From NCBI RefSeq assembly GCF_035474595.1, contig NZ_DATIND010000151.1, positions 80,555 to 144,554 on the forward strand: 64,000 nucleotides of DNA, written 5' to 3'. A model generated the notes under the pieces. It had not been told where the DNA came from. It searched no databases and was given only the letters and a program-made list of their open reading frames with translations. Positions within the stretch are counted from its first letter, which is position 1; each line of letters opens with the position of its first letter. Source of the DNA: Longimicrobium sp. (lineage in GTDB: Bacteria > Gemmatimonadota > Gemmatimonadetes > Longimicrobiales > Longimicrobiaceae). Of this stretch, positions 51,001-59,173 are shown in pieces. Both the position numbers and the translations under genes were made by a program.

Positions 51001-51630
51001 CTATTCCCCGCGCCACCCTGACCGCAGCGCGTCGATGGCGGCGCGGACTGCCTTGCCGCGGTGGCTGACGGCGTTCTTCCGCGCGGGCGGCAGCTCGCCG
51101 AAGGTCATCCCTTCGGCGGGGAGCCAGAAGAGCGGATCGTAGCCGAATCCGCCGCTGCCGCGCGGCGCGTCCAGCACCACGCCGTCGCAGGTGCCGACGT
51201 ACACGCTTTCGCGGCCCTGCGCGTCCGCGAGCGCGGCGGCGCAGACGTAGCGCGCGGTGCGGCGCCCGGGCGGGAGGCCGTCCAGCATGCGGAGGAGATG
51301 GCGGTTGTTGGCCTCGTCCTGCCGCAGCCCGCGCGACTCCTCTTCGCCGGCGAAGCGGCGCGAGCGCACGCCCGGCGCGCCGCCGAGCGCGTCGACGCAG
51401 ATGCCGGAATCGTCCGCCAGCGTAAGCTCGCCCGTCTTCGCGGCGAACCAGCGGGCCTTCGCCAGCGCGTTCTCCTCGAAGGTCTCGAACACCTCCAGCG
51501 CGTCCTCGTCCGGCGTTTCCTCGATGCCCAGATCTTCGAGGCCGGCGATCTCGATCTCCGGGTAACCGGCCAGGATCTCGCGGATCTCGCGCACCTTGCC
51601 GGGGTTGCGCGTGGCGACCAGCAGCCGCAT
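51001..51630 (-). CDS. rdgB: XTP/dITP diphosphatase (RdgB/HAM1 family)
   Basis: 209-residue cytosolic house-cleaning enzyme that hydrolyses non-canonical purine triphosphates such as ITP and XTP to monophosphates. The family start LVATRNPGKVREI (nucleotide loop), the catalytic ADDSGICVDALGGAPGVRS and the C-terminal GFGYDPLFW and SHRGKA are all present. The length is normal. It follows rph in the same direction after a 147-bp gap that contains a dispersed repeat; rph-rdgB pairing is common in bacteria. Confidence 0.96.
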   Translation of the reverse strand: MRLLVATRNPGKVREIREILAGYPEIEIAGLEDLGIEETPDEDALEVFETFEENALAKARWFAAKTGELTLADDSGICVDALGGAPGVRSRRFAGEEESRGLRQDEANNRHLLRMLDGLPPGRRTARYVCAAALADAQGRESVYVGTCDGVVLDAPRGSGGFGYDPLFWLPAEGMTFGELPPARKNAVSHRGKAVRAAIDALRSGWRGE

Positions 51631-51686
51631 CAGCCGGCGTCCGCGAGGCGGTGGTGCGTGACGACGGCTGACGTGCTTCGGCCGGC

Positions 51687-51755
51687 CACAGATCCTTCGG
51701 CCTGCACGCTTCTGCGCAGTCGCGGTTTCGGCGCGGCCGGCCTCAGGATGACGTC
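51687..51755. repeat. CACAGATYCTTYGGCCTGCA...CAGGATGACGTC repeat, copy 2
   Basis: Matches 39286-39355 at both ends. It sits between rph and rdgB, so it interrupts an otherwise compact operon without breaking a gene. Confidence 0.75.
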
Positions 51756-51777
51756 CATCCTCCAGCGCTCCATCGGC

Positions 51778-52500
51778 TTATCCCCCGACGGCGGCGCGCT
51801 GGGCGGCGTGGAGGCCGCGCACGCAGCCGCTCATCATCTGCGTCAGGTAGTAGAGCTGCTCGGGGGAGAAGTGGCCGTGCTCGCCCGTCCCCTGCACCTC
51901 GATGATCCCGCCGGACTCGCGCGCAACGAGGTTCAGGTCGACCTCGGCGGCCGAATCTTCCAAGTAGTCCAGGTCCAGCAGCAGCCGCCCGTCGACGAGG
52001 CCCGCGCTCACCGCGGCCACGAACTCGCGGAAAGGGGATTCGATCCCGCGCGTCTCGCTGATCCAGCGGCACGCCTCGAAGAGCGCCACCGCGCCGCCGG
52101 TGATGGAGGCGGTGCGCGTCCCCCCGTCGGCCTGCAGCACGTCGCAGTCGATGGTGATCTGGCGCTCGCCGAGGGCGGCCATGTCCACGCACGAGCGCAG
52201 CGAGCGGCCGATCAGGCGCTGGATCTCCTGCGTGCGCCCGCCGATCTGCCCGCGCTCGCGGCGGTTGCGGGTGTTGGTGGCGCGCGGGAGCATGGAGTAC
52301 TCCGCGGTGACCCATCCCTCGCCCTTCCCCTTCTTCCACCCCGGCACGCCCTCTTCCACCGAGGCGGTGCAGAGCACGCGCGTGCGGCCGACGGTGATCA
52401 GGCACGAGCCCTCGGCGTACTCGGCCACGCCGCGCTCCAGCTTCAGCGGCCGCGGCTGCTCCGGCGCGCGGCCGTCGTTCCTCGCCATCCCCTCACCCAT
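51778..52500 (-). CDS. rph: Ribonuclease PH
   Basis: 240-residue phosphorolytic 3'-5' exoribonuclease that trims tRNA 3' ends, releasing nucleoside diphosphates. Family marks include [24 protein letters not shown], the arginine-rich RNRRERG, IGRSLR, and [17 protein letters not shown]. The length is standard. The ATG at 52500 overlaps the end of rfaE2 by eight bases. A second in-frame ATG four codons on is possible. Part of the packed minus-strand operon. Confidence 0.97.
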   Translation of the reverse strand: MGEGMARNDGRAPEQPRPLKLERGVAEYAEGSCLITVGRTRVLCTASVEEGVPGWKKGKGEGWVTAEYSMLPRATNTRNRRERGQIGGRTQEIQRLIGRSLRSCVDMAALGERQITIDCDVLQADGGTRTASITGGAVALFEACRWISETRGIESPFREFVAAVSAGLVDGRLLLDLDYLEDSAAEVDLNLVARESGGIIEVQGTGEHGHFSPEQLYYLTQMMSGCVRGLHAAQRAAVGG

Positions 52501-52984
52501 TCTCCGCCCCCTGGCGAACGCGTTGCAGGATCCCGGTCGTCGAGCGGCCGGGGACCAGCGGGATCGTCTCCACCCGCCCCCCGGCCGCTTCGACCTCGTC
52601 GGCGCCGACGATGGTGTCCCTCGTGTAGTCGCCGCCCTTCACCAGCACGTCGGGAAGAAGGGTGGCGATGAGCTCGCGCGGCGTGTCCTCGTCGAACAGC
52701 GTCACGAAGCCGACCGACTCCAGCCCGGCCAGCACGTACGCGCGGTCGTCCTGCGGGTTGATGGGGCGGTCGTCGCCCTTTCCCAGCCTGCGGACGGAAT
52801 CGTCGGTGTTCACGGCGACGACGAGGAGGTCGCCCAGCGACCGGGCGCGCGACAGATAATCGACGTGGCCGCGGTGCAGCACGTCGAACACGCCGTTGGT
52901 GAAGACGACGCGCGCGCTCCGCGGCCGGCCCAGGCGCGCCAGCAGCTCCTCGCGCGAGACGACCTTGGCGGCGGGGTCGGTCAC
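52493..52984 (-). CDS. rfaE2: D-glycero-beta-D-manno-heptose 1-phosphate adenylyltransferase
   Basis: 163-residue nucleotidyltransferase that makes ADP-heptose for the lipopolysaccharide core. It equals the C-terminal half of Escherichia coli HldE; here it is a separate enzyme, as in many diderms. The HxGH-type motif is in [21 protein letters not shown] and the end motif RSTTGIL are also present. The start is GTG, overlapping the hemC stop as GTGA, so translation is coupled. The kinase half is not in the window. Confidence 0.95.
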   Translation of the reverse strand: MTDPAAKVVSREELLARLGRPRSARVVFTNGVFDVLHRGHVDYLSRARSLGDLLVVAVNTDDSVRRLGKGDDRPINPQDDRAYVLAGLESVGFVTLFDEDTPRELIATLLPDVLVKGGDYTRDTIVGADEVEAAGGRVETIPLVPGRSTTGILQRVRQGAENG

Positions 52985-54000
52985 GGCGCGGCGGGCTCGG
53001 GCACGCGCGGCGACTCGCCGCGGACGCGCGCCAGGATCTCGCCCGCGCCCATCTCCACCATCCGCGCCGCCAGCCGCCGTCCAGCGTCGGCGCCATCATC
53101 CAACGAGACGCCCTCGCCCCCATCCGCGGAGACGAATTCGGAGTCGCGCAGCACCTCGTCGCCCTCCGTTCCCGCGACCAGGCCGTGCAGCGTCAGCCCC
53201 TCGTCGTCCACGGTCGCCAGCGCGCCGATGGGGATCTGGCATCCGCCCTCCAGCGCGGCCAGGAAGGCGCGCTCGGCGGCGGTGCAGGCGGCGGTGAACG
53301 GGTCGTGGAAGGCCGCCATCAGCCCGCGCACCCGTGCGTCCCCCGCGCGGGCGACCACGGCCAGCGCGCCCTGCCCCACCGCGGGAAGCCACTCGGCGGG
53401 ATCGAGATACTCCGCGATGCGGTCTTCCCACCCCAGCCGCAGCACGCCCGCGGCGGCGAGGAGGATGGCGTCGTAATCCCCCTGGTCCAGCTTGGCCAGG
53501 CGGGTGTTCAGGTTACCGCGGAGATCAAGGACTTCGACGTCCGGCCGCAGCGCGCCGAGCTGCGCGCGGCGGCGGAGCGAGCTGGTGCCCACGCGCGCGC
53601 CGGCGGGAAGCGTCGCCAGCGTTTTCCCTGTCCCCTGTCCCCTGTCCCCTGTCCCCTGCTCCCGCGGGAGAATCAGCACGTCGCGCGGGTCCTCGCGGCG
53701 CGACACGGCCACGATCTCCAGCCCGTCGGGCACCCGCGTGGGAACGTCCTTCAGCGAGTGGACGGCGAGATCGGCATCGCCCGCCAGGAGCGCGGCATCG
53801 ATCTCCTTGGTGAACAGGCCCTTGTCGCCGATCTTCGCCAGCGGCACGTCGAGGATCCTGTCTCCCGTAGTCTTGATGATGGAGATCTCGACCTCGATGC
53901 CGGGCGACGCCTCGCGGATGGCCTGCTCCACCGCGCGCGCCTGCCAGAGCGCCAGCTCGCTCCCGCGCGAGGCGATGCGGACCGGGCGGGCGTCTACCAC
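52981..54000 (-). CDS. hemC: Porphobilinogen deaminase (hydroxymethylbilane synthase) with repeat insertion
   Basis: 339-residue enzyme that joins four porphobilinogen units into hydroxymethylbilane in haem synthesis. Family marks: [13 protein letters not shown] at the start, [28 protein letters not shown] and the cofactor-attachment region near GGCQIPIGA, where Cys binds the dipyrromethane. The start is GTG at 54000, overlapping the lptE stop by seven bases; it opens two turns before the conserved IASRGS, which fits. Odd: between DVLILPR and TLPAGA there are about 13 extra residues ([13 protein letters not shown]) encoded by a heptanucleotide tandem array. This surface loop lies between conserved blocks, so activity may be kept. 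Confidence 0.95.
   Translation of the reverse strand: MVDARPVRIASRGSELALWQARAVEQAIREASPGIEVEISIIKTTGDRILDVPLAKIGDKGLFTKEIDAALLAGDADLAVHSLKDVPTRVPDGLEIVAVSRREDPRDVLILPREQGTGDRGQGTGKTLATLPAGARVGTSSLRRRAQLGALRPDVEVLDLRGNLNTRLAKLDQGDYDAILLAAAGVLRLGWEDRIAEYLDPAEWLPAVGQGALAVVARAGDARVRGLMAAFHDPFTAACTAAERAFLAALEGGCQIPIGALATVDDEGLTLHGLVAGTEGDEVLRDSEFVSADGGEGVSLDDGADAGRRLAARMVEMGAGEILARVRGESPRVPEPAAP
53626..53663. repeat. Heptanucleotide array (CAGGGGA)n inside hemC
   Basis: On the minus strand about five tandem CAGGGGA units run through the hemC frame. Because the unit is 7 bp, gain or loss of one unit would shift the hemC frame. A second array of this unit lies at 57348-57386. Confidence 0.9.
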
Positions 54001-54536
54001 TGCGACTGCGCCCCTTCGATCACCTTCTGCACCACCTGCTCCAGCGCCTTGCGCCGCCCCACATCCACCGTCTCGCCGCGCTGGCGGCTGAAGTCGCCCA
54101 GCGCGGAGATGGAGCTGCCCTGCCAGATCACGCGGTCGTTCTTCACGTCGTAGATCTCCGCGTCGAACGTGATCCGCACCTGCGTCTGGTTGCTGGTGAT
54201 GCGCCCGCCCGGCGTGTTGGGGTCGATGTTGGTGACCGCCTCGTCGTAGCCGGAGAGCTTGCCGCGGATGATGGCGTCGGCGGTCTGCTGCGGCGCCAGG
54301 CGCACGCCCAGGTTCCGCGGCAGCTCGGTCTGCAGCTGCCGCTGCACGTCGCTGCGCAGGATGTCGTACGGCGTGGTGTTGTCCCACAGGTCGATGTAGA
54401 CCGTGCGGATGTTGGCCGGCAGCCCGCCGCCGGTGAACTTGTAGATGCAGCCGGTGGCGAGCAGCGCGGCGACCAGCACCGCGCTAGCGGCCCGTGCCCG
54501 GCGGGCTCCAGGTGTCTTCGGGAAACGAAGCGACAT
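53994..54536 (-). CDS. lptE: LptE-like outer-membrane lipoprotein
   Basis: 180-residue lipoprotein of the LptE family, the plug and assembly partner of LptD in lipopolysaccharide insertion at the outer membrane. The signal peptide ends in LLATGC (Cys near residue 29), and the mature start CIYKFTGGGLPANIRTVYID is typical, with the later ADAIIRGKL and TFDAEIYD. The ATG at 54536 overlaps the preceding lipoprotein gene by 53 bases, unusually long, but no later start keeps the full signal peptide. It is coupled to hemC by overlap. Confidence 0.88.
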   Translation of the reverse strand: MSLRFPKTPGARRARAASAVLVAALLATGCIYKFTGGGLPANIRTVYIDLWDNTTPYDILRSDVQRQLQTELPRNLGVRLAPQQTADAIIRGKLSGYDEAVTNIDPNTPGGRITSNQTQVRITFDAEIYDVKNDRVIWQGSSISALGDFSRQRGETVDVGRRKALEQVVQKVIEGAQSQW

Positions 54537-55218
54537 CGGTGGATGATTCCAGCGTGAGGTTCAGCGACCGGTAGGCCACCTGGTCGCGGTAGCGCGCGGC
54601 CTTCAGCGAGCCGTCGGCGGCCCGCTCCAGGTCCACGGTTTCCTGTACACCGCCGCCACGCAGACGTCGCACCGACTGCAGCCGGCCGCCCTGCGCGCGG
54701 TATTCCAGCGTCCCGTCGCCGCCCAGGTCGTAGCGCAGCGTCACGCGCCCGCCCTCGTCCGTCGCCGCGGCGAGCCGCGCCGAGGAGGGGGGGCGGACCA
54801 CGCCCACGGCGGCCCAGAGGAGCGCCGAGGTGGGGAGCTTGAAGCGCTCCTGCACGGCGGCGGGGATGCGCGGCGTCTCGTCCACCAGCGCGGCGGCCAG
54901 GTAGGTCTCCCCGCGCGGGCCGAACAGGTCCAGCCGGAAGCGGTCCGGCGCGGCGAAGCGGGCCACGCCGCGGCCGTTGAAGCGCGAGCCGGCCTCGTCC
55001 AGCGCCCAGCCGAACTGCATCTGGCGGGGGGATGACGGAAGCGTCGCGCGCCGCAGCGCCTCGGCGATGGAGTCCGGGCTCGCGGCGGCGCTCGTGGCCG
55101 ATCCCGCCGCTGTTTCGGGAGATGGGGACGCAGCCGGCGCGCCCGTTCCCGCGGTGGACGCGGCGCACGCCGCCAGGGCAACGGCGAAGGCCGCGGTCAT
55201 GCCGAATCGTTCGTACAT
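54484..55218 (-). CDS. Lipoprotein, possibly LolB/LolA-fold
   Basis: 244-residue lipoprotein I do not firmly recognise. Signal MYERFGMTAAFAVALAAC ends in a lipobox; a Ala/Ser/Pro-rich linker follows (residues about 20-60). The mature part has repeated beta-type stretches such as NGRGVARFAAPDRFRLDLFG and VTLRYDLGGDGTLEYR, reminiscent of LolB/LolA or DUF4292 domains that carry lipoproteins. Placement between the HEAT/cyclophilin gene and lptE supports a role in outer-membrane biogenesis. The ATG at 55218 shares one base with the upstream stop (TGATG), which decides the start against a longer frame. Confidence 0.75.
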   Translation of the reverse strand: MYERFGMTAAFAVALAACAASTAGTGAPAASPSPETAAGSATSAAASPDSIAEALRRATLPSSPRQMQFGWALDEAGSRFNGRGVARFAAPDRFRLDLFGPRGETYLAAALVDETPRIPAAVQERFKLPTSALLWAAVGVVRPPSSARLAAATDEGGRVTLRYDLGGDGTLEYRAQGGRLQSVRRLRGGGVQETVDLERAADGSLKAARYRDQVAYRSLNLTLESSTDVASFPEDTWSPPGTGR

Positions 55219-57395
55219 CAACGCACCTCTTCCACGCGGATGATCCGGTCGCCGGGCAGGATGCGCCCGGCGGCGTCCATCCCCCGCACCACCCGCCCGA
55301 ACACCGTGTAGGTGCCGTCGAGGTGGGGCTGCGGCGAATGGGTGACGAACCACTGGCTCCCCCCCGTGTCCGGCCCGCTGAGCGCCATCCCCAGCGTGCC
55401 GGTCTCGTACGGGTGCCGGTTGATCTCGTCCCGGATGGCATACCCCGGACCGCCGTTGGTGTCCCCGCGCGGATCGCCGCCCTGGACCACGAAGTTGGCC
55501 ACCACGCGCGGCCAGTCCTGCCCGTTGAAGTATCCCCGCCGCGCCAGCGTCAGGAAGTTGTCCACGGTCATCGGCGCGTCGTCGCCGAACAATTCAAGCT
55601 CGATGGTGCCGCGGTTGGTGACGATGCGCGCGTGCCGCCGGGGCCGGACCACTCCGGAGCGGACCAGCAGCTCGTAATCGTCCATCGACCGCGCGGTGGA
55701 GATGGGAAGCGGCGTGCCCCACCCGCCGGGGACGTCCTCGCCGAAGGCCGTCACCACGTGCTGGCGAACGAGATAATCGGACGAGCGGCCGAAGCGCGCG
55801 AAGAAGGCGCGGGCCACGCCGGTGTCCTTGCGTCCCAGCGCGCCGAGCGCGTCCACGGCGGCCAGCGCGGCGTCGTCCATCGAGTCGCGCTGGGCGCGGT
55901 CGTACGCGGCCAGCAGCGCGGGCGCGTCCGCCGGGTCGGCGATGGCGCCCAGGCCGTTGATGGCGTTCACCCGCGCGTAGAAGTCGGGGTTCTCCAACCC
56001 GGCGAGCAGCAGCGGCCGGATGCGCGCCGCGCCGTCCCCCGCCGCGCCCACGGCGGCCTCGAGCGCGGCCGTGGCGACGCGGCCGTCTGGATCGCGGATC
56101 GCCGCCTCCAGCTTCGGGCGAAGGGGGGACGAGACGAAGCCTGCCGTGGCCGCCGCGCCCGCGTAGACGCGCGCCGCCGCCGCCCGCGAGCGCCACCCGC
56201 TCTCGCGCATGAACGCGTCCGCCACCGTTGCCGCGGAGGATGCGTCCACCGCCGCGAGGGCGGAGAGCGCGGCCGTGCGCAGGGCGATGGGCTTCGCGGC
56301 GTCGAGCGCGACCCGCCGCAGCGCGTCCGCGGACGAGGGCGCCTTCGCCCCCAGCCGCTCCAGCGACTCCGCGGCGGTGATCGCCAGATACGCATCCCCG
56401 CCGCCGAGCATTGTGACGAGGCGGGAGATGGACTCCGGCGCGTCGTACGTCCCCAGCGTGCGCACGGCGTTCACGCTGACGGCGTGGTTCGCGTCGCCCA
56501 CGCCCGCCATTACCAGCCGCAGCGCGGTGGCGCGATCGATCGCCGCCGAGTCCGCCAGCGCCGCCGTGAGCCCGCGCATGGCGAAGGAGCGGACCAGCGG
56601 CTCGGCGGCCGTCGCCACGCGCGCGAGCGCCGCCGTGCCCTGCGGGCTGGGACGGCGCGACAGCGCGTACGCCGCGCGCCAGCGGATCTCCGGGTCCGCG
56701 GACGAGAGCCAGCGGGTGGCGACGTTCACGTTCATCGGGCGCGGGAAGCGCCAGAAGGCCAGCAGCGCCTCGCCCACCGCGCGGCGGACGCCGGGGCCGC
56801 TCGCCGGCGCGTGGGCGAGGAAGTCCTCCACCGCCTGCTTGCCGCCCTGCGTCGGCATCTTCCCCAGCGCCAGCGCCGCCTCGCCGATGACGGACGGCCG
56901 GCGCGCGACGTCCGCGGAGCGGAGGAACTGCGCCAGCGCGGGCGCCGCCGTGGTGTCGCGCAGCAGCCCCAGCGCGAACGCGGCGGATGCGGCGACAGAC
57001 GTATCCGCATCCGCCAGCCGCGCGACGACCAGCGGCGTCGCGCGTTTGTCGCCGATCCGCCCCGCGGCCAGGACGGCGCGGCGTCGCACCTCCGCGCTCG
57101 CGTCCGCGGCGGCGGCGGAGAGGCCGACGGCGTCGTACTCGCGCCGGTCCTCGAGCCGCAGCAGCCCCGCCGCGACGCTCACCTCGCGCGTGGAGAGGGG
57201 GCGATTCTGGGCGCTCGTGCGGGCCGGTGAAATCGCGATCAGCCCGGCGGCAAAGGCGAATGAATTCGCGGCAACAACGGCCCGAAGTCCGCCTTCGCGG
57301 ACTCGCGCCCGGCCACTCGCGCGGGCGGCGGGCTTCGCTGCCGTTCGCTGTCCCCTGTACCCTGTCCCCTGTCCCCTGTTTCCCTGCGGTTCCAT
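55218..57395 (-). CDS. HEAT-repeat protein with C-terminal cyclophilin-type peptidyl-prolyl isomerase
   Basis: 725-residue protein. Residues about 70-560 are tandem alpha-helical HEAT-like repeats (alternating VRRRAVLAAGRIGD-type helices); residues about 585-725 are a cyclophilin domain (VTNRGTIELELF, FVVQGGDPRGD, GGSQWFVTH) that isomerises Xaa-Pro bonds. A hydrophobic stretch ending ARTSA-Q near residue 60 looks like a signal sequence, so a periplasmic folding factor is likely, in keeping with lipoprotein and LPS-assembly genes next to it. The ATG is two bases after the thioesterase stop and is the only good start. Odd: residues about 1-20 come from a CAGGGGA array and residues about 30-47 from a dispersed 44-bp repeat. 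Confidence 0.88.
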   Translation of the reverse strand: MEPQGNRGQGTGYRGQRTAAKPAARASGRARVREGGLRAVVAANSFAFAAGLIAISPARTSAQNRPLSTREVSVAAGLLRLEDRREYDAVGLSAAAADASAEVRRRAVLAAGRIGDKRATPLVVARLADADTSVAASAAFALGLLRDTTAAPALAQFLRSADVARRPSVIGEAALALGKMPTQGGKQAVEDFLAHAPASGPGVRRAVGEALLAFWRFPRPMNVNVATRWLSSADPEIRWRAAYALSRRPSPQGTAALARVATAAEPLVRSFAMRGLTAALADSAAIDRATALRLVMAGVGDANHAVSVNAVRTLGTYDAPESISRLVTMLGGGDAYLAITAAESLERLGAKAPSSADALRRVALDAAKPIALRTAALSALAAVDASSAATVADAFMRESGWRSRAAAARVYAGAAATAGFVSSPLRPKLEAAIRDPDGRVATAALEAAVGAAGDGAARIRPLLLAGLENPDFYARVNAINGLGAIADPADAPALLAAYDRAQRDSMDDAALAAVDALGALGRKDTGVARAFFARFGRSSDYLVRQHVVTAFGEDVPGGWGTPLPISTARSMDDYELLVRSGVVRPRRHARIVTNRGTIELELFGDDAPMTVDNFLTLARRGYFNGQDWPRVVANFVVQGGDPRGDTNGGPGYAIRDEINRHPYETGTLGMALSGPDTGGSQWFVTHSPQPHLDGTYTVFGRVVRGMDAAGRILPGDRIIRVEEVR
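57261..57304. repeat. 44-bp dispersed repeat within the signal-sequence region
   Basis: Differs from 61759-61802 at one base only. Here it encodes the GGLRAVVAA part of the HEAT/cyclophilin N-terminus; the other copy is intergenic. Confidence 0.9.
57348..57386. repeat. Heptanucleotide array (CAGGGGA)n at the start of a gene
   Basis: Four to five units, one altered to CAGGGTA. They begin a few codons after the ATG of the HEAT/cyclophilin gene, so a change in unit number would shift that frame. Confidence 0.85.
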
Positions 57396-57397
57396 AG

Positions 57398-57820
57398 TCA
57401 CTCGCTTCCGCGGAAGGCGGCCATCACTTCGGGGGGCAGGCGGACGGGCGTGCCGCCGCGGTCGATGGAGATCAGCTCGGTGCGCGCGGTCGCCAAGCGC
57501 TTCGTCGCCTCGCCGTCCACGCGCAGGATCTCGTAGGTGAAGACGACGCCGCGCGAGCGCACCTGCTCCAGCGTGGTGACGACGCGGATGAGGTCGTCGT
57601 ACTTGGCCGAGGCGTGGTAGCGCAGCGTGGCTTCGGTGACGGCCAGGAGCACGCCCCGCGCCTCCAGGTCGGCGTACGAGCGCCACAGGCGGCGGATCAG
57701 GTCCGTGCGCCCGATCTCGCACCACGGCAGGTAGTTGGCGTGGTAGATGATCCCCATCTGGTCGGTCTCGGCGTAGCGCGCGCGGAACTCGACCGAGCAC
57801 GTGGGCGGCTGCGGGGGCAT
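57398..57820 (-). CDS. Acyl-CoA thioesterase, YbgC/4HBT hotdog family
   Basis: 140-residue hotdog-fold thioesterase, cytosolic. The YbgC-type active site is RYAETDQMGIIYHANYLPW with the catalytic Asp and the conserved Tyr-His-Ala-Asn-Tyr. YbgC relatives cleave short or medium acyl-CoA or acyl-carrier thioesters and are often found with Tol-Pal genes; no tol genes are in the window. It heads the minus-strand operon, two bases before the HEAT/cyclophilin ATG. Confidence 0.9.
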   Translation of the reverse strand: MPPQPPTCSVEFRARYAETDQMGIIYHANYLPWCEIGRTDLIRRLWRSYADLEARGVLLAVTEATLRYHASAKYDDLIRVVTTLEQVRSRGVVFTYEILRVDGEATKRLATARTELISIDRGGTPVRLPPEVMAAFRGSE

Positions 57821-57956
57821 CTGCCGTGGAATCGCTGGCGTGGGAGCGAAGATCGGTATCGGAGGGGGGATTCTACCCGCGCGGGGCGCGGCGTGTCAAA
57901 CGAATGCGGCGGCGCGGCTTGTGGCCCCGAAAGGCGCGGCCTAGCTTCCCCGCCCC

Positions 57957-58742
57957 ATGAGCCAGAAGCCCGTCTACGTCGTTTCCGACACCCACCTGGG
58001 CGCCGTTCCGCGCGAGACGGAGCGCGCCTTCCGCGGCTTCCTGGCCCACGTGGCGGCCGAGGCACGGTCGCTCCTCATCAACGGCGACCTGTTCGACTTC
58101 TGGTTCGAGTACCGCTCGGTGATCCTGCGCGAGCACTACCGCGTGCTGGCCGCGCTGGCCGACGTGGTGGACGCGGGGGTGAAGGTGTGGTTCGTGGGCG
58201 GCAACCACGACGCGTGGGCCGGCAGCTTCCTGCGCGACGAGGTGGGAATCGAGCTGCTGAACGGCCCGGTGGAGATGACGCTGGCCGGCCGCCGGACGCT
58301 CGTGGCGCACGGCGACGGCGTGGGGAAGGGCGACTACAAGTACCGCACGCTGAAGACGGTCATCCGCCACCCGGTCTCCATCGCCGCCTTCCGCTTCCTG
58401 CACCCCGACTTCGGGCGGCGGATCGCGGGGGTGGCGTCCAGCACCGAGCGGAAGGCGGAGGGCGACGCGGCGGCCACCGGCCGGGCGGCGTTCATCCAGA
58501 ACTGGGCCGAGGAGCAGCTCCGCGCCGACCCCGCGCTGGACCTCGTCCTGGCCGGCCACGCGCACGTGGCCGCGCGGGTGGAGGTCGAGCCCGGGCGCTT
58601 CTACGTGAACTCCGGCGACTGGCTGCGCGACTACACCTACGTCGTCCTCCCCGCCGCCGGCGGCCCGCCCGAGCTGCGGTCGTGGCCGAAGACGGAACCG
58701 GCGCCGTTTCCAGCCCCGAGTCTCCCGCCCGCGGCCGGGTAG
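57957..58742 (+). CDS. lpxH: UDP-2,3-diacylglucosamine diphosphatase-like metallophosphatase
   Basis: 261-residue calcineurin-fold phosphoesterase. Metal ligands are visible in SDTHLG (D11, H13), NGDLFDFW, GGNHDAW, AHGDG and GHAHV, in the order of LpxH, which cuts UDP-diacylglucosamine to lipid X in lipid A synthesis at the inner membrane. Helical insert residues (YKYRTLKTVIRHP) also resemble the LpxH family. The first motif has Thr where LpxH of Escherichia coli has Leu, so a related UDP-sugar or other phosphoesterase is possible. Divergent from the thioesterase operon. Confidence 0.85.
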   Translation: MSQKPVYVVSDTHLGAVPRETERAFRGFLAHVAAEARSLLINGDLFDFWFEYRSVILREHYRVLAALADVVDAGVKVWFVGGNHDAWAGSFLRDEVGIELLNGPVEMTLAGRRTLVAHGDGVGKGDYKYRTLKTVIRHPVSIAAFRFLHPDFGRRIAGVASSTERKAEGDAAATGRAAFIQNWAEEQLRADPALDLVLAGHAHVAARVEVEPGRFYVNSGDWLRDYTYVVLPAAGGPPELRSWPKTEPAPFPAPSLPPAAG

Positions 58743-59173
58743 GCCCTTCCCGCTCTTCATCTCCATACAAACGGTGCCGCCCCATCCTCCAGAATCGACT
58801 GGAGGAGAGACCTGACCGCGAGGAGAACTTCGGCTCGCCGGGAGCCCACCGCTGACTCTCCGTCGAACGTTTCCTTTGGTGGCTAGGACCTTGCTCTTCC
58901 GCGGGCGACGAGCGGGACATCGTGCTGCGATCGAATCGGCCCGGCGCGGGCCGGAACGGCGGCGCGAGAGGGCTCCGGGGGGATGACCCGCGCGGCGGCC
59001 GGTCCCGCCCGATCTCCGGCGAAAGCAGGGCCCTTCGCCTCCCGCGGCGCGGCGGACGCTCTTCCCCCGATCCATCCAACCGCCGCTCCAGCAGGCACTT
59101 CCACCGGCCCGGCCTCTCCACTTCCCAGCGCTCCGAAGCTTCCGGTCCCCCTACTCTCCCATCTGGAGACTCC
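58743..59173. other. Intergenic region before the metalloprotease gene
   Basis: About 430 bp. Besides the hairpin at its left end I see no gene or repeat. It should hold the promoter of the protease gene, but no clear box pair was found. Confidence 0.5.
58785..58806 (+). terminator. Hairpin after lpxH
   Basis: A perfect 8-bp stem TCCTCCAG/CTGGAGGA with loop AATCGA, 43 bases after the stop; no T-run. Possible terminator. Confidence 0.4.
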
